Shown: positions 20,318-31,297 of the stretch, in pieces
Layout: every line of letters begins with the position of its first letter
How positions within the stretch are numbered: the first letter of the stretch is position 1
Source: Xenoacremonium recifei
Lineage: Eukaryota; Ascomycota; Sordariomycetes; Hypocreales; Nectriaceae
Direction of reading: 5' to 3'
Assembly (NCBI GenBank): GCA_012184525.1
Contig: WOFQ01000043.1
Location: forward strand, 124,001 to 188,000
Length of the DNA stretch: 64,000 nt
The notes under the pieces: generated by a model
What the model was told of the DNA's origin: nothing
The model's database searches: none
What the model saw: the letters and a program-made list of their open reading frames with translations, nothing else
Position numbers and translations under genes: made by a program

Positions 20318-21396
20318 ATGGAGGCAATTCATGAGCTGGACGAGACCAACGTGACGAAGACCACCCACGTAACCCCTTACCCTGCTATCTCTCCTCTCTT
20401 GCCCTCTCTTTCTCAAACTGGAAAGACTGTTCTCATCACCGGCGGAGGAACGGGTATTGGCCTGGCTATTGCTCATGCCTTCGTCCAGGCCGGCTCGTCC
20501 ACCATCATTGTCGTTGGTCGTCGCACTGACGTACTGGAGAAAGCGTGCCAAGAGCTCAAAGCCTCTGCGAAGCAGGTAGCCTCGGCTGTATCTGTCATTT
20601 GGCAGGCTTGCGATGTTAGAGACTTTGAGAGTATCGAGAATCTGTGGAAGCGTCTTGAAGAAAAGGGTATTGTGGTAGATGTGTTGGTCTCAAACGCCGC
20701 ACAGTTCTCGGATGAGGGCAAGCTATTCGACCTCGGTGCGAGATATGTTTGGTCTATGTTTGAGTCAAATGTCAAAGGACCTCTCTTCCTAGTTGAGATG
20801 TTTTGCAAGCAAGGAGCGGACCGCTCGAAGGTAGGAGATGCCTCGACAGCCAAACATTCCACCCGAGCTTAATAATTGACGTTACAGGCCTTTGTCAATA
20901 TCTCAACACAAGCCATCAACTTTGCTAGTCGCAAGTCCGCTCAAGGACGATTGGCTTATTGTCTTACGAAGAACTCTGGAACTCTAACAGCACAGATGAT
21001 AGCACAAGAGATACCTCCTGAGAAAATGCAGGTCGTTAGTTTCCATCCCGGTCTCATCTGGAGTGCTGGGTGGGATACAACTGGAGTCACGCGGGACATG
21101 CTCGCTTTTGCTGACAGTAAGTCTTTTCTACACAATGTGTCCTCCCAAAAGTTTATTTTGCATGGGATCTTACATGCGGCTGGGGCTGACCGAATTTACC
21201 TATTACAGCCGCCCTCCCTGGAAACTTTGCAGTGTGGGCAGCTTCTCCCGAGGCACGGTTCTTGCACGGAAGATTTGTATGGTCTGCTTGGGATATAGAT
21301 GAGCTCAAGACCGGGGACCTTCGACAGAGAATTGATAACGACCCCGATTTCCTGACTATTGGCATCTGCGGCTTGCATCTGGGCAAGCTCGCGTAA
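20318..21396 (+). CDS. Short-chain dehydrogenase/reductase, 309 aa
   Basis: The nucleotide-binding motif TGGGTGIG, the downstream VSNAAQF (NAG-equivalent), the Ser region NISTQAINFAS and the catalytic YCLTK (YxxxK) are in classical order. Arg after the second strand (VVGRRTD) suggests NADP preference. Three exons with introns 20831-20887 and 21117-21208 total 310 codons with stop. The last exon adds ALPGNFAVWAASPEARFL, typical of fungal SDRs with a C-terminal GRF/VW segment. An N-terminal ~30-residue extension precedes the Rossmann fold. It lies between a Zn2Cys6 regulator and a FAD monooxygenase, which suggests shared use on one small molecule. The gene converges on the monooxygenase. Confidence 0.9.
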
Positions 21397-21574
21397 TGGG
21401 CTGTCGAGGCTTGATAGGGGTCTGAACAGCTGGGCTAACTTGAGGTTTGAGTCGCTTAACGCCTCAAGGCTGTGCAAGAACGGGAGAAGAAACATTGAAG
21501 CTCAAATTTCACAAGATGAATACTGCGCTTAATCTATTGAAAACACCCGATCCAATGTATTTATCCTTGCCTCC

Positions 21575-22813
21575 TCACTGTCCCTTCGCAGCAACCCAAT
21601 CTTTGACGTCTTTAAGGAAATCCGGCTTGTACAACCAACCAAGTTCAAACTCCTCCCTTTGACCCTGGGCCTTTTCTCCAGCCACTGCATCATCTGCCGG
21701 CATTCGCCTCAAATCGATCTGCTTGTTCAGGTCCAGAACGCGATCCACCCGGTTCTGCCGATACGTTTGCCAGAATGTCAAAGCGTCAGCAATATTGCTG
21801 ATGCGATCCCTCTCGCCGAGGATCAGTGCCAGCATGTAGACGTCCTCGAACGCCTGGTTGATTCCCTGCCCGGCCGATGGTGGGATGGCATGGGCGGCAT
21901 CACCAACAATGATGACACGACGAGTATCAGACGCCCATTTCTCTAGCCTCGGCACAATGAAGAATGGCCATTTGTTGACCTTCTTGGGGTCGATATGCGA
22001 TACTGCATTCTGAACGATGTCGGGGAAGAGTTCGTTGTCTTGCTGAAGAAATTCAACTCCTCCCTCCTTGTCGGCAACGAAGTCTCTATCCCAGCCTTGA
22101 TAATTCCCTTCTGGCAGACGCTGCTGTTTACCGATCAAGACCTCGGAGCCATCGTGGCGCTGGGGTGCGAAGACGAAGGCGCCTTTCGGCGAGATAATGG
22201 TGACAGGAATGTGGTATCCAGTAGGAAGCTTCAACTGGTCTGTCGGGACAGCAGCTGTAATGCCGGCCATATTCATGAACTTGGTTTGTAGATCCGGGTA
22301 AAGGTGCTTGCGGACGGTTGAATGGATTCCATCAGCTCCCACGAGCAAGGAAGCCGTCTCGGTTGTGCCGTCTGTGAAAGCCCAAGTTACTCCCGATGGG
22401 GTATCCTCAGTGACGTGGGAGAACTTCTTGCCATACTTGATGGTGATATTTTTGCTTGCCAACGCAGCAACCAACTCGTCAATGAGCTCATACCGGTAAA
22501 TTCGCAAACCCTCGTATCCGTACTTGGTCTTTCCGCCAAACTCATACGTTTCAATGATGTCTCCGGAAAGGTTGCGGTAGTCCAGAGTCTCAAAATCATA
22601 GCCTTTAGCCTTGATGGCACTATAGACACCCAAACCATCGAGGATTCTAAGTGCGTTGGGAGAGAGCATCACGGCACCGCCAATATTCAATGGCGCGCCT
22701 CGGGACTCGTAGACAGTGACGGGGATGCCTTGTTGGTGAAGTGCTAGAGCAAGAGTGAGGCCAGCAAGGCCAGCGCCAATGACAGCGACACTCTCAACTT
22801 TCAACGAAGCCAT
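21575..22813 (-). CDS. FAD-dependent monooxygenase (salicylate hydroxylase-like), 412 aa
   Basis: Group A flavoprotein monooxygenase landmarks are all present: GAGLAGL for the FAD ADP moiety, GADGIHSTVR (the DG motif, FAD plus NADPH), and GDAAHAIPPSAGQGINQAFEDV (the GD motif). These cytosolic enzymes hydroxylate aromatic or cyclic substrates with NADPH and O2. The length is normal for the family. MASLKVESV at 22813 is preferred over an ATG 10 codons upstream, because the Rossmann fold then starts at residue 7. The gene has no intron. The dehydrogenase converges from the left, and the regulator at 24029 diverges on the right. The substrate cannot be named. Confidence 0.9.
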   Translation of the reverse strand: MASLKVESVAVIGAGLAGLTLALALHQQGIPVTVYESRGAPLNIGGAVMLSPNALRILDGLGVYSAIKAKGYDFETLDYRNLSGDIIETYEFGGKTKYGYEGLRIYRYELIDELVAALASKNITIKYGKKFSHVTEDTPSGVTWAFTDGTTETASLLVGADGIHSTVRKHLYPDLQTKFMNMAGITAAVPTDQLKLPTGYHIPVTIISPKGAFVFAPQRHDGSEVLIGKQQRLPEGNYQGWDRDFVADKEGGVEFLQQDNELFPDIVQNAVSHIDPKKVNKWPFFIVPRLEKWASDTRRVIIVGDAAHAIPPSAGQGINQAFEDVYMLALILGERDRISNIADALTFWQTYRQNRVDRVLDLNKQIDLRRMPADDAVAGEKAQGQREEFELGWLYKPDFLKDVKDWVAAKGQ

Positions 22814-24028
22814 GGTGATTGTGGTAAAAATGAAGTTGAGCAAAGTTTATGAGAATTAAGTTGCTTGATTTGTTTGTGGACTTGATGGTTGTGGATGTTG
22901 GTTTGTTGGCTTAGAATTGAAAATGAAAATGGGAGACATGATTGAATACCTTATATATCCAGAAATATGCACCTGAATTGCGGACTGCTTGTATAGTGTC
23001 TTCTGTATACGGATAGACTGACGAAGAATAGAAGCTGCATGTCCCTGGCTGAAGGCAGCTCAATTCACCGAAGTGTTGAAAAAGCCGAGCGGAGTACGTC
23101 AGCACGTAAAACCGACGGACGCACGGCATTATGCCCGTCGGTCAAACCCCCGCCAGTAAAGGCGAGAAGCGAGCTGGCTTGCTAAGCTTCACAGCCATCC
23201 CGTCTTCATTATTGGAGTGATGTAAAAGATGATGCAGAGCGACGATGATTTTCTCTTCCTCATGGATCAAGTCGCGTTGATCATCTGGGCCGAATGCCGA
23301 AGGCAATCTCATCCTTCAGCTTATGTTGGCGGGGTTGTGTGTAGACGCGCTGTCAGCACGAGACCGCTCCTCCATAACGAGCCGAAGGATCAGCATTTCA
23401 CGTCGTACCGTTGGACCTTCAACGGTGACAGCAGACGGAGAACCGTGAGCTGTAAGCCTTGCAACTGAGTTAAAAATACTTTCTCTCCACCTTCGTGCCA
23501 ACGTCCCTTGTTTCAGTTGAGGAGGTACGTCCTTGAGAAAAGCTTGTCCTCCCCATCAACTGCACATCATTGTCTACTCTATACCACTTTAGGGGGCCTA
23601 AACGAGACTGTGCATCGCCCAAGAGCCGAGTTCCGATAAGGCTGGTGGACTACGCAAGCTGAGTTGTATCCAGGGCACTTTTGCTAGAGACATGGGCTTC
23701 CACAGCTCCTAGAGCTTGAACCAGTGTAAACCACTCTCTAATGCAACCTAACGCAAGTTTCGTCTGGCCCACCAGAAGTAGAATAGCCTAGGCCGGATTT
23801 CAACCAATTCTGGGCCAGCCAACCCGATGTACTGTAACGCTGACAGCTAGCTTGACCAACAACACTCTGCGACACAGCCACCGAGACGGCACGTCATAGC
23901 CTCCCACGTACAGCGTACAAAATGCCATCTCAAATCTTCTGTTGACGTTTGCTGACTTACCCGAGCTGGCCTTTCGTGGCGAGACTCTCCATCACCACCT
24001 GACTCTGCTGCAAGTCTCTCCCGCCAAG
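22814..24028. promoter_or_regulatory. 1.2 kb divergent spacer
   Basis: It lies between the start codons of the monooxygenase (minus strand) and a Zn2Cys6 regulator (plus strand). No coding frame with family features was found. Confidence 0.45.
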
Positions 24029-25894
24029 ATGAACGGCGACGTACCAAAAGAGCAACCTCGGCAGAGGCGTCCGCATAGTCGGCACCGCACCGGCTGTGCA
24101 TCTTGCAGAAAACGGCACATTCGATGTGATGAATCCAGGCCGATCTGGTAAATCTTTTCTTTCACGTCAGGACCTTCGGCCTAAAACTAACACTCCATGT
24201 CCGATAACTTGCAGCATGAAATGCTTAGTGCGAGGCAACGAGTGCAAGTATCCTGACTTGGAAATCTGGCGTAGTGATGGCAACAGTAGCCACCCTAGGC
24301 CAGGCTTTGTAGGCCGGCAACGTTGGGTTGCTGTGTGGCAGCTGCATCGAAACACTGGCGATAGCCATGACCCTTTTGATTCTCTACCTACGGCAATGCC
24401 GTTAATGTCCCATGAGCTGTTCAAGTACCGTGCGTCTTTCCCCCAAGCCTCTGACTCCATGCTCTAGCTGTCCTGACGTATTGGCACCCTGCTAGTCACC
24501 CACGTTCACGAAAGCGAGTGCCATCTGCCTCTGTCTAAAGCACGGTCAGTGTTTTCTACTAATATAATAAGTCTAATTACTGACGCAAGTTGATTCCAGA
24601 CTTGGAAAATTGCTACAAGATCCAAGTTCTACACGTAACATTCTTCTGCTTGCAGGCCTGCACTACTCATGGAACATTGGCGGTTTTCAGCAATACGAAG
24701 CTACATTTCTCACCCACAAGATAGAGTCAATTCGGATCATCAACACCTTTATAAGCAATCCCCATGCGGATCCAGATATCATCGGTGGTCATGTTCAGAG
24801 TATTGCCACATTATGCATTATGGAGGTAAATTGTAGAGGTCGTGCTTCATGTAGTTTGCAAGCTAACAGGGCCTGACCGGCAGACGACTGCAGGTAACAT
24901 CAAGGCGGCTGAAGCTCATTTAGACGGCCTCGTGGCCTTGATGGAGTCCACGGCCTTGTCAAGTTCCAATAACAACCCCGAGAACGAATATCTTCGCAAG
25001 AAGGAAGCGGGTATGGAGCGTTATGTGCTTTTTTGCATTCAAGACGTGATGCGAACAAAGCTCCGATCCCTCGTGCTCCAGGAGTCGCAACAGCAGCAGC
25101 CTAGTCCCCAATCAGTGTATCAAATGAGACAATACCCAAGGACGGGTGGCATTCTGAGAACAGTGAAAGAACTGGGCGATCGGTTGATCACGCTCTGGAT
25201 GATAGCGTATTTCGTCTCCGCCCGCGGACAAATGCTGTGCCATGGCATCAACGCCCCTAGTTTCATATATTACCTGCGCACTTTGACCGACGTTCATGTC
25301 GGCTGCAGTCCGTGTCATTCCATAGATCCGATATACGCATCAGCTGACGATGAACTTTACAAGGAGCTTGATGACAGCACTGCGTTCTACTTGTGGGGTT
25401 TGTCCGAGAACGGGATCATGATAAAGCGGTCACAGATCCCGAATGAGGCCTATACATGCTCGTGGACAGGTCTCAGTGTTGCAGCCGGCTTCTACATCTA
25501 CGGTGTTCTAACAGGTGGCTTGGCTTTGGAAGCTGTCCAGGGACGCCCGGCATTGTGGATTATACGGTTATTAAAGGAGGATATTCAGGGTACTGAAGCA
25601 GCTATGATTTCAGGTTCCCATAGTAGAGATTTGTGGTTTTGGAGAGTCTTTTTAGGTGCTGTTGGGACTGCGCACGCCTTTGCAACTGCACGAAAGGGCA
25701 GATCGGCATACGTTGCAGAGTATCAGGGATCAATGCGTTGGTTTGAGAAACGCGTCAGGCTATGGAGTGATACCACCGGAATCAAACAATGGGAAGAAGC
25801 CAAGAAAGCCTTGTCAGTTTGTGTCTGGCCATCGAAAACACCATTGGAGGACCTTGTGGTGGAAATTTGGCATAGGGCTACCAAAACCTATTAA
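24029..25894 (+). CDS. Zn2Cys6 transcription factor (PF11951-like regulatory part)
   Basis: The start MNGDVPKEQP leads to CASCRKRHIRC. An intron (24148-24214) then joins it to CMKCLVRGNEC, completing a CX2CX6CX6CX2CX6C zinc cluster with a basic lead-in (RPHSRHRTG). The downstream exon from ~24610 reads LLLAGLHYSWNIGGF and IKAAEAHLDGLVALM, the usual core of the fungal 'transcription factor domain 2'. It runs to the stop at 25894 after LEDLVVEIWHRA. Two parts are not solved. Between about 24430 and 24610 no exon chain could be made free of stops. The intron near 24826 would be only ~37 bases in the best in-frame reading. The gene could therefore carry a lesion, although the motifs are intact. 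Confidence 0.75.
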
Positions 25895-26052
25895 CAACAC
25901 GACTTCGTTCGAGTGTTGCTCCTCGCACAAGCCATCTTCTTCAATCACCGAAGTTTGTTTTCCAGGATTCAGAACTCTTCTCGAGTCCAGGATCTTCGTT
26001 TCGTGTCTCCAAGACCTCCATCATGAATAAAGCCATGTTCACTGACAGTGAA

Positions 26053-27012
26053 TCACCTCAGAGACAGGATTGGATGACCCCAGGCCAGAAAGCTGCTGGC
26101 CACGAGTACAAGAAGGCCATCCATGATCATGAACGCCCATTGATTTGTCTCCAAGCCGCCTTGAAGTCCGTTGCTCAGTTCTGCCACACGATAAGCAGAT
26201 CGAATGAGGATCAAGAGTGTCGCAACAAGGATAACTATTATAAAAGCTTGGCGCGGCTTTCCACTAGCCGATTCGGCTCTCTCTTCGACACCGGATTGCT
26301 TGGCCGAAGCATTTGGCTGGTCCGGGTCAGATTGTGATATCTGCTCGCTGAATCTCGATGCTTTTCTGTAACCCGGAATTACTATGGCTAGAAAGAGCAC
26401 CGAGAAGGTGCACAAGGAGACTAGCTGGAGCACAAGACCAACGATGGTGATCTTGACACCCACTGGCATCCCATTGTTAGGATTCTGATTTGCAGACATG
26501 GCCCCTCCTACAGACTGGATGGCGAGGGCTATAATGTCGGAAACAACAAAGACTCGAGGGTAAAATTTTGGGTTGATGTTAAAATAGCCTTGGCCAACGA
26601 GCTCGGCGATCCGTTCCAGTGAGAGATATATACTTGTCGAGGGCGGAATGTCAGCATTCGAACTTTTTTCTGTCTTTGGGAGGATAGAAACTTACGAGGC
26701 GCTCATGAATATGGGCGCTATTGTAAGGAAAACGAATTGGATAACGAAAGGATTGATGTCCCACGGGTTCTTGTGCCCACACGCCCGTAGGATATATCCT
26801 GCACATTCCACACTTGTTCCCACGGCGAGGACCATCGTATACGAAAACCAGGACTTACGGAAGAAGACGATAAAAATGAGACAAGTTGAAATGATCAGAC
26901 CGTAGACTATTGCGAAGAAAATATTGATCCCTAGGTTCGGTCTATAACCATAGTAAGATGTTCCAATTGCACAAGTCTTGAAAGAACACGTGGAAAGATC
27001 TGGCGAAGTCAT
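26053..27012 (-). CDS. Second RTA1-like membrane protein
   Basis: Exon 1 reads YYGYRPNLGINIFFAIVYG, the family start, followed by VECAGYILRACGHKNPWDIN and FLTIAPIFMSAS. A later exon gives YPRVFVVSDIIALAIQSVGGAM, the family core, then helices ending FLAWGHPILSLR at the stop. A short intron near 26640-26700 joins them. The protein is a predicted seven-helix plasma-membrane protein. It converges with the Zn2Cys6 gene, with 158 bases between stop codons. It differs clearly from the RTA1-like protein at 13076, so the two are not a recent duplication. Confidence 0.85.
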
Positions 27013-27430
27013 GTCGGGTTGTTATAGGTGAAACTGATAGGCGATGGGAATTGATGTTTGTGATTGTCGCTGAGTCGCTGAGAGAGCCGGTGAGAGCAGT
27101 GTTAGGAGAGATTGCTAGTACTTATGTGTTTAAAATCCGGGATCGTCGTTGAGGGACCAAGCACATCATAAACCACATCAACGACCGGATGAGAGATATG
27201 GGGGACCTATTCCTCTTATAATGTAACGACAATTGCGGAAGGATTCGCGTCTGGTGGGAGGTTCCATGCATTTGACGGGGAGACATGCATTGTACGTCTA
27301 AGTTACCCAAAAGGGTAAGCATCGTCAGGACCCCTGTATTTACGCTGAAATCACATTTCGAGCGTGCAAGATCTTCCAAAAGACAGGGGCATGAGGCGCC
27401 TAGGAGGCGAGGACAAATGAATTAAAACTT
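27013..27430. other. Spacer upstream of RTA1 gene, 3' of M28 gene
   Basis: This 418-base gap has no gene. It should hold the RTA1 promoter. Confidence 0.4.
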
Positions 27431-29677
27431 TTATGCCTCAATGATGCGAGCAGCTTTGCTGATTGTCTTAGCGACTTCCACCACGCAATCGTTAGCCATT
27501 TTAGTGTCGCCGACAGATAACGCTTCTTGCACTGATGGGAATATCACTCCATCATAGCCAAACCATAGACCAGGAGCAAAGATCTTTAGATGTATTAGCA
27601 TCGGCTGCATTAAAGGAAAAAAAAAAACCGCCTCTGTACTTACCTGATGCCGATACCACGGTCGGCCTGCCAGGCCATGTCCCATTTCTAGTAGGAAAGC
27701 CCTCTCTAGTTGGATGTACCGTCGGTTCACCTTTTGAGCGTCCAGCCCTTCGGCGGCTGTCCGTTTTAGGACCATATCCGCGTCCCGATCAAGTTTGCTG
27801 GCGGCTATGAGAAACTCTTCCACAGAGAGCTTTAGAGCTTGAACATCTAGGTCAGGTTGCTTAGTCCCGAGTTGATCGACATGTCTCTTCAAGGACATGG
27901 CGTAATCACGGGCCTGGAAAGGGATGATCACTGTGCTTGCCATAGTAACGGCAAGAAGACCCCAGAGCTGCGTCATGGCCTTATGTTTGGCGAAGCCGAC
28001 GTCACCAAACTTGTCGACCCAGTAGTAGCTATCGTAGTTGGAATGATATGGGTAGACCCCCTGGCCCTGCTGGTTGAATAGCATGTCGACGGAAGGGATT
28101 CCAAGGTGGTCGAAGAAGACAGTGTAATCGCTCCCAGTTCCCATCAGAGTCAAGGCTGGCTCCTTCAGTGAAGGATCTCCTCGCTGCAAGTTTGCTAACC
28201 AGTCATCATAGACCGTCTTCCCTTGGTTGATCGGGGAGGGAACCCGAGCGGAGGCAGTACGAAGGGAGCTGTCTAGTAAAGGACTCCCAACAGCTCCAAG
28301 GAACCTACCACCATTGGTGGACTCGTCAACGTTGAGGTACGCCACGCAATTTTCCCCAAGCATGGCGGCATTGTCTTCTCCCCATTCCGTCGAGCCAACC
28401 AGACCGTACTCTTCGTTATCCCATGATGCCAAGATGCTGTTGACGATATATTAGTCCCGAGTAAATATTAACTGTGGAGTCCCTTCGTGCTGGACTTACA
28501 TCTTTCTGTGAGGTTTCCATCCCTTTTCGAGAAGTAATCCCAATCCACGCGCTACTTCGTTCATCGCTGTCGATCCGGATATAGGGTCGATTGCACCGCA
28601 ACACCAAGAATCATGATGGTTGCCGAGCACAATGCTCTCTTCAGTGTTTCCTTCAATCGTTCCAATCACGTTGTAAATCGGTGCGTACTTGAAATCACCT
28701 AAAGCCTGTTAGTAAGTCCTTTCTGACTTTTAATAAGAAGTTGCTTCCGTACTCTTGCATACCAGTGATACCTTGCTTTCACCTGGTCCTGTGCAGTATT
28801 CGACGTCATCCAATTCTCCGCGCCAACCGTCCTCCTCCTTGCCCATGCCCACAGGAGAAAGGCCATGGCCGTTCAAAGACTTGAGAAAAGGCTCAGCATC
28901 TCTGAAGGAAATTGGCAAGGATGGTATTTTCGGGATGGCATGTGTGGGATCTTTTCGCTGAGTGCCTTCTCCCGGGAGACTAGGGTATCCTGGCGTGCTC
29001 GGGTCGCCCACGGCGACCGAGAAAAAGTCTACACTGCCTCTTTGAATACTGGAAGGGTGTCGCGCTGGCCCGTGAGGGTAGTGTTTGTAGCCGTTCTTGG
29101 TTGTGTATTGGCCATCCTCCTGAGGGTCGTTGTAGATGATGACGCCTACAGCGCCAAACTGCTGAGCCGCTCGCACCTTTAGTCCTCGAAATACTTTTCC
29201 ATATTTGCAGATGACGATCTTCCCTTGAACATCGACGCCCTTCTCTTTCATGCGCTCAAAATCTTCCAAAGTGGCGAAATTGGCATATACAAGTTCAGCC
29301 TTTACATCGCCATTGGCAGCGAATCCGTGAAATGCTGGCAGGCCACGGGATGGCGATGATGTGGGATCCTCAAACAGCTCTTCCTCGACCAGACTGGCTT
29401 GGAATGCTACAGCTTCATCGGCGCTGTGAAGCTGTAGAGATGTGGTGATTGGGAAGTTTTGGAGAACATCGTATCTAACGAGCTCGGTTGGAATACCGTA
29501 TGACTTCCAGAGATCACATATGCGTTGAGCATGTTGCAGATCCCCCGCAAGATGGGCTTCTGCACTGTACAGCTTTGACCAGTGTCGGAGGTTCTCAACC
29601 TTGGGAGTCTCAAGCATTAGCTTCTCAGCCTCATCTTGGGTTGGTTGAGGTTGCATTCTGGCTTCTGGTGCATCCAA
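27431..29677 (-). CDS. M28B metallopeptidase (glutamate carboxypeptidase II-like)
   Basis: The N-terminal peptidase part is followed by a PA domain (VKAELVYANFATLEDF, GKIVICKYGKVFRGLKV). Next come the zinc-binding peptidase signatures: GNHHDSW (first His), WDNEEYGLVGSTEW (catalytic and zinc Glu), YLNVDES, and a C-terminal YPYHSNYDSY (last zinc His). This is the order in glutamate carboxypeptidase II / NAALADase and transferrin-receptor-like proteins. Relatives remove C-terminal glutamate from N-acetyl-aspartyl-glutamate or folyl-polyglutamate. Several short introns interrupt the gene, one containing a run of 11 A on the plus strand (~27616). There is no membrane anchor or signal peptide, unlike animal homologues, so it is probably cytosolic. 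It sits in tandem with the M20 hydrolase. Confidence 0.9.
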
Positions 29678-30037
29678 GCTAGCAAACGGTGGGAGCAGTT
29701 GCTGACAAGTTCAGCATCCTTGTGAGAGGAAGCAGACGATCTCGCAGCACCCTTATCTGACCCGCTACGAGTCAATACGAGTCAATCCCAAGGGTTGCAT
29801 CGAATGTTCCAAGCGGGGTCTGGTCCTCTACCGAACTATTGTTTTGATCGGTGAGCCTCCCCGAAGGAATGCTTTATGTCTCCATTCTTCTCCCCACCAA
29901 GGACACTAAACAGACACGCCCCGTACTGTACAATACGTACGGTGCTGCGGAGTTAGCCGATGATGGGTCTGATTGTACATTTTTCGTTTCTTTGTCGTTT
30001 ACGTTTACAAACTTTTTTGACGCCAACTATGAAGTAC
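29678..30037. promoter_or_regulatory. Spacer between two tandem peptidase genes
   Basis: This 360-base gap lies between the M28 start and the M20 stop and probably holds the M28 promoter. A repeat of ACGAGTCAAT occurs twice in tandem at about 29767-29786. Confidence 0.45.
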
Positions 30038-31297
30038 CTAACTACAGATCTCCACGATAACGCGCATGAACATGCGGACGCAATCCAGGTAGTCGGGAAT
30101 GTCCACTTTCTCATCAGGGCGGGTATTGTACCGTCCCCCCGGGCCACAAACTATTCCTTCCATGCCTAGACTCTTGTACAGATGGCCGGCATCTGACCCA
30201 TAGAAGCAGGTAGGGGCTAGAACACCTGTCGGCTGCTCTTCTTGTCGGACCTCATAGTAGGCCTTGTTCAACGACTTGATCAGTTTGGAGGCCGGGTCAA
30301 CCTCGAAAGCTGGCATCGTTGGTTCAACCCGCTGGTGGACTTCGAACTTCATGCCTGGGAAGTTCGACACAACGTCCTGAACGGCTTGCCGGAGGTCTTC
30401 CATGACGCTATCCTGGGTTTGCCCTGGGGCATATCTGGCGCTCCCAGCAAGTCTGCAGTAATCAGCCACTTGTGCAGGACGCCATTCAGCAAGCTCTCTT
30501 CCCAAGGCACCGTGAACGACTCCAACTGAGCATCGATTGCATTTCTCGTGCTCCTTGCTCTTTGCTCCGCGGAAAGTCATTCGATTGAGTCGTGGGATCA
30601 AAGCCGATGCCGCTTCCAGAGCATCCACAGCCTCTTCGCGAGCTGACATGTGTCGGGTAATACCGATAAGCTCAATTTCGAAATGGAGGGCTTCGGCATG
30701 CATAGTAATGGCTCGAATGTCGGACGGCTCACAGTTGATGAAATAATCCGCTGTGTCTTTCTTGATGTGGCCCTGTTCGATGAGAGCCATAGTTCCGACG
30801 CCTCCTTGCAGCTCGCCAACAACATATGTCAAAACGACGTTGCCACGGGGCCTCCAGCCGCTGGACTTGAGAGTCTCAACAGCACAGTAATATGCTGCGC
30901 AGCCCGATTTCATGTTGCTGACGCCGATTCCATAGATGAAGCCATCATCAATCTTGCCCTCCCATGGATCGACTGTCCAGCCTTCTGACACCGGGTTTGT
31001 GTCTAGGTGGCCATTGAAAAGAATGCTCTTGCTGGCCTTGTCGGAAGAGTTGGTTCCATGCCAGATCCCAACTGCATTTTGTCTCTTTCCGCCATCAAAG
31101 GTATGGATCTTTGCATCTAGTCCAATTTCCTTCATGTGCTGGCACATATAAACACAGGCTTCCCGTTCGCCATCGGTCTGTGAGTAACTCTTGATCTGAA
31201 CCAGTTTTGACAGGAACTGGAGGCATTTCTCCTCGTCGATGTCTGGAACCTGCATCTTGTCGAGGTGATACGTGGGCTTTGAAGCTGCGAAATGCAA
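30038..31297 (-). CDS. M20-family hydrolase (ArgE/DapE/carboxypeptidase G2-like), up to 419 aa
   Basis: The intronless protein has the HxD motif in FNGHLDTNP (metal His and assisting Asp), then GIGVSNMKSG, VVGELQGGVGT and a C-terminal GPGGRYNTRPDE. In canonical M20 enzymes the second motif is SDMKGG, where the Asp bridges two metals, the third is EE, and the last has AH before DE. Here these are Asn, E-L and N. The fold is clear, but the metal site is altered or belongs to a subfamily with other ligands. Family members cut N-acyl amino acids or dipeptides. M15 (31255) is an alternative start. The gene is divergent from the permease at 31959 and in tandem with the M28 gene, which suggests a peptide or N-acyl amino acid route. 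Confidence 0.88.
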   Translation of the reverse strand: MHFAASKPTYHLDKMQVPDIDEEKCLQFLSKLVQIKSYSQTDGEREACVYMCQHMKEIGLDAKIHTFDGGKRQNAVGIWHGTNSSDKASKSILFNGHLDTNPVSEGWTVDPWEGKIDDGFIYGIGVSNMKSGCAAYYCAVETLKSSGWRPRGNVVLTYVVGELQGGVGTMALIEQGHIKKDTADYFINCEPSDIRAITMHAEALHFEIELIGITRHMSAREEAVDALEAASALIPRLNRMTFRGAKSKEHEKCNRCSVGVVHGALGRELAEWRPAQVADYCRLAGSARYAPGQTQDSVMEDLRQAVQDVVSNFPGMKFEVHQRVEPTMPAFEVDPASKLIKSLNKAYYEVRQEEQPTGVLAPTCFYGSDAGHLYKSLGMEGIVCGPGGRYNTRPDEKVDIPDYLDCVRMFMRVIVEICS

